18,616 bases of DNA from Thalassiosira profunda (lineage: Eukaryota > Bacillariophyta > Thalassiosirophyceae > Thalassiosirales > Thalassiosiraceae), in assembly GCA_036939355.1 (NCBI GenBank), contig JALLAP010000552.1:1-18616 (forward strand). The letters are read 5' to 3'. The first letter of the stretch is position 1. Each line of letters starts with the position of its first letter. This document shows positions 16,022 through 18,616 of this stretch, in pieces. The notes beneath the pieces are model-generated. The model worked only from the letters and a program-made list of their open reading frames with translations. It was not told the origin of the DNA and ran no database searches. The translations under genes and the position numbers were made by a program.

Positions 16022-18616
16022 ATGTCGTCCGACGGCAACGCCCCTGGCGGCGGCGACGACATCCACCGCCTCGGCTCCCTCCTCCCCAGCAACGTCAAGG
16101 GGGGCCTCATCTCCAAGAAGAAGCCTCCCGCTGATGGCTCCGCTGGCGAGGGCGGTCGCGGGAAGAAGAGCCTCCTGGGCCTCGATCGGCCCCCAAAATC
16201 GGGCCGGGATGGTAGTGGCGGCGGCAGGGACGACGGCGGGGGCGGCCGAAATTACCGGCGGCACGAGGAGACCCCCTCCCATCCCGGGGGCGTCGACCGA
16301 AACGCGGTGCGGCGGGCCGACGAGCGGAGGGAGCGCGAAAAACGGTGGCGGCGCGACGAAGGGGAGAGGGGGAGGGGCGACCGGGAGAGGAAGGGCGGTC
16401 GGGACGAGGGGCGGGGAGGACGATACGACGACGACGGCGAGCGACGCGGCAAGCGCAGCCGCCGGGACGAGGGGCAGATGCGGCCTCCCTCCTCCTCGAG
16501 GGACCGAGAGTTTGACAGAGACCGAGGCGGCGGCCGGAGCTACCGCGACCATCCCAACGTGACGCCGTCGACGCAGGCCTCGTCCCAGCGCGCCCCCTCC
16601 CTGTCCCGATTTAACGAAAGGAGCGATGTGCGCGACAATGGCGACAGGGGCGACCGGCGGAGGCAGTGGGGGCGGCGGGGGGAGGACGAGGATCGACGAA
16701 GGAGCGGCTGGAATCCCACGCCGCGGTCCGGTCCGCAGTCTGACAGAGAGAGGCGGGGCAATTCGCAGCGGCACCCGTCGTCGTCGTCGTGGGAGGCGGA
16801 GACGCCCCGGCCCATCCAAAGGGGAGGGGCCGACGACGCCGAGGACCGCGTGGCCTCGCTGCGGTCGCTGCGACAACAGGGCACCGGAACGTTCACTACT
16901 GCCAGCTCCCGACGGAGCGATCCCTCCGGCGCCACCCCCCGCTTCGGCCAACAACCACCCCCGGACGACGATCCCTTCGACGAGCTCCACGCCGACTTTG
17001 CCGCAACCGCCTCCTCTCGTCGGGGGCGGCGACGCGCCACGCGGTCGATCTCGACTTTGCGAACGAGATGGACACCCGCGTGCAGTTGCTGGTGCACCAG
17101 ATCCAGCCCCCGTTTTTGAGGGAGGGACGGGCGTCCTTCTCGGTGGTGCGGGAGGCCGTGCCCACCGTCAGAGATGCCACGAGCGATTTTGCAAGGATGG
17201 CGCGGGAGGGGAGCGCGACGCTGCAAAGACTGCGGGAGAAGAAGGAGCGGGGGGGGATGCGGCAGAAGTTTTGGGAGCTGGGGGGGAGTCGGATGGGGGA
17301 CGCGATGCGGGTGAAAGAGGAGAAGACGGGGGGAGGCGAGGGGGAGAAGGGCGGGGAGGGAGACTCTGCTGAAGCAGAGAAGAAGCAAGAGGCAGAGGAG
17401 AAGGACGATGGGGGAGAAGTGGACTACAAGAAGTCGACGGGATTTGCCAAGCACATGGCAAAGCAAAAGCCCGACGCGGCCAAATCCGAGTTTGCGCGGA
17501 CGAAATCAATCCGGGAACAGCGGGAGTACCTCCCGGCCTTCTCTGTCCGGGATTCGTTGCTTCAGACCGTGCGCGAGAACAACATTGTGATTGTTGTCGG
17601 AGAGACAGGGTGAGTCCTTGCTCTATCTGAATGACCGTTTTGTGAGTTGGTCTGCCCACAACGCTTCCATTGCCTGCCCATTTAGGTCCGGAAAGACCAC
17701 GCAGCTGACGCAGTATTTGATGGAGGAGGGATACTGCGAGTACGGGATCGTGGGATGCACGCAGCCCCGGAGGGTGGCGGCCATGAGCGTCGCCAAGCGC
17801 GTCAGCGAGGAGGTCGCGGCCATGGTCAAGGAGGACGGCAAGCGGGAGCTGGAGGAGGAGCGCGATGGATTGGGAGGGACGGTGGGGTATTCCATCCGCT
17901 TCGAGGACCAGACTTCCGATCACACCCTCATCAAATACATGACCGATGGCGTGCTGCTGCGCGAGTCGCTGAGGGACCCAGACCTGAACAAATACTCGGC
18001 GGTCATTATGGACGAGGCGCACGAGAGATCCCTAAATACCGACGTGTTGTTTGGCGTCCTGCGAAAGGTGGCAGCGAGGCGCTCAGATCTCAAGCTGATT
18101 GTGACCTCGGCAACCCTTTCCGCGGACGTCTTCTCGAACTTCTTTGGCGGCGTGCCCGTCTTTCGCATCCCGGGGCGGACCTTCCCCGTGGAGACTTATT
18201 TTGCGAAAGGCGTGCAGGAGGACTACGTCATGGCGGCGGTCAAGCAAACACTCCAGATCCACTTCAACTCACCTCCAGGAGACATACTGATATTCATGAC
18301 GGGGCAGGAGGACATCGAAGGAACGTGCGCCGTTCTTGCGGAGAAGATGGAGGCTCTGGGCGACGAAAATGGCAGCAAGCCGCTCTTGNTCTGGGCGACG
18401 AAAATGGCAGCAAGCCGCTCTTGGTTTTGCCCATGTACAGTCAATTGCCCGCAGACCTGCAGGCGAAGATTTTCGACGCGGCACCGGATGGTGTGCGGAA
18501 GTGCATCGTGTCGACGAACGTGGCCGAGACCAGTTTGACCGTCGACGGCATCAAATACGTGATCGACTCTGGCTTCTGCAAGCTGAAGGTGTACAACCCC
18601 AAAATCGGAATGGACG
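16022..18616 (+). CDS. PRP16: Spliceosomal DEAH-box helicase PRP16/DHX38, cut by window end
   Basis: PRP16 is the ATP-dependent RNA helicase that remodels the spliceosome for the second splicing step. Coding parts are 16022-17609 and 17686 to the window end. The N-terminal part (about residues 1-325) is a low-complexity Arg/Asp/Gly/Ser region with GGLISKKK and SLLGLDRPP near the start, as in family members. Then come [45 protein letters not shown], the [13 protein letters not shown] block and [16 protein letters not shown]. Helicase motifs are GETGSGKTT (I), TQPRRVAA (Ia), [12 protein letters not shown] (II), TSATLSA (III), [12 protein letters not shown] (IV) and, beyond the break, [13 protein letters not shown] (V). 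Two breaks interrupt the frame: one base appears missing near 17003-17007, and a 34-nt duplication around an N lies at 18355-18423. Both look like sequence or assembly errors rather than a pseudogene, since all motifs are intact on both sides. Confidence 0.93.
17003..17007 (+). other. Apparent single-base frameshift in PRP16
   Basis: Upstream the frame reads [14 protein letters not shown]. The family motif NRLLSSG starts at 17005 in another frame, overlapping the last Ala codon by one base. One missing base in the short A run at GCAACC would account for the jump. There is no GT-AG pair here that would make a credible intron. Confidence 0.65.
17610..17685 (+). other. Intron in PRP16 (76 nt), inside the Walker A codons
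   Basis: The donor is GG|GTGAGT at 17610 and the acceptor is CCATTTAG|G ending at 17685. It splits a Gly codon in the GETG-SGKTT P-loop. Removing it restores [16 protein letters not shown], the exact family motif, so the boundaries are well supported. Confidence 0.93.
18355..18423 (+). repeat. Assembly join: 34-nt direct repeat around a single N
   Basis: Bases 18355-18388 and 18390-18423 are identical (both start TCTGGGCGACG and end CGCTCTTG), with one N at 18389 between them. Counting one copy plus the N as surplus removes 35 bases. The frame then runs on through [23 protein letters not shown] and [13 protein letters not shown]. This is the mark of two contigs that overlapped but were scaffolded with a nominal gap. 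Confidence 0.92.

Noticed and set aside
15941..16990. Minus-strand ORF (349 codons) over the start of PRP16
   Set aside because: It is Pro/Ala-rich antisense of the low-complexity RS-like region. PRP16 motifs fix the plus strand as coding.

Overview
The window looks like nuclear DNA of a diatom, probably a centric species of the Thalassiosira type. This is an inference. Three proteins begin with a signal peptide ending in a phenylalanine cleavage motif (ALA-F, ASA-F, ARA-F), which is the plastid-import signature of algae with complex red plastids. Introns are very short (60, 72 and 76 nt) with clean GT-AG ends. Genes are compact and GC-rich and alternate between divergent and convergent pairs. 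No CRISPR array, integrase, bacterial operon or intact transposase was seen.

Layout. 256-1431 (minus): a two-exon exostosin-like (GT47-type) Golgi glycosyltransferase. About 1435-6049: a 4.6-kb stretch with no convincing gene. It holds palindromes, a 173-bp inverted-repeat element, three copies of one hairpin motif spread over about 1 kb, a polypurine tract and short clustered repeats; it looks like decayed repeats plus upstream DNA of the next gene. 6050-9265 (plus): a two-exon, 1047-residue protein with two membrane spans and a long acidic central region, unrecognised. 9277-9867 (minus): a small basic, probably nuclear protein, unrecognised, ending 11 bp from its neighbour. 10161-11291 (plus): a plastid-targeted DUF1995 (LPA3-like) protein whose downstream DNA carries a tandem duplication with two AATAAA signals. 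11957-12029 (minus): tRNA-Thr(AGU). 12239-13624 (plus): a 12-span MFS transporter. 13699-14211 (minus) and 14347-15309 (plus): a divergent pair, a plastid S4-domain RNA-binding protein and a plastid RNase HII with an altered active-site motif, sharing 135 bp of upstream DNA. 15246-15776 (minus): a coiled-coil protein whose coding end overlaps that of RNase HII. 16022 to the window end (plus): the spliceosomal DEAH-box helicase PRP16/DHX38, cut off by the window edge.

The PRP16 gene carries two breaks that look like sequence or assembly errors. One is an apparent single-base loss near 17003-17007. The other is an unmerged 34-nt overlap around a single N at 18389. Gene function suggests no single system. 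The recurring theme is plastid gene expression and photosystem upkeep (S4 protein, RNase HII, DUF1995 protein) next to housekeeping genes. I found no convincing new biological system. The best leads are the variant RNase HII motif, the unrecognised two-span protein and the hairpin repeat family.
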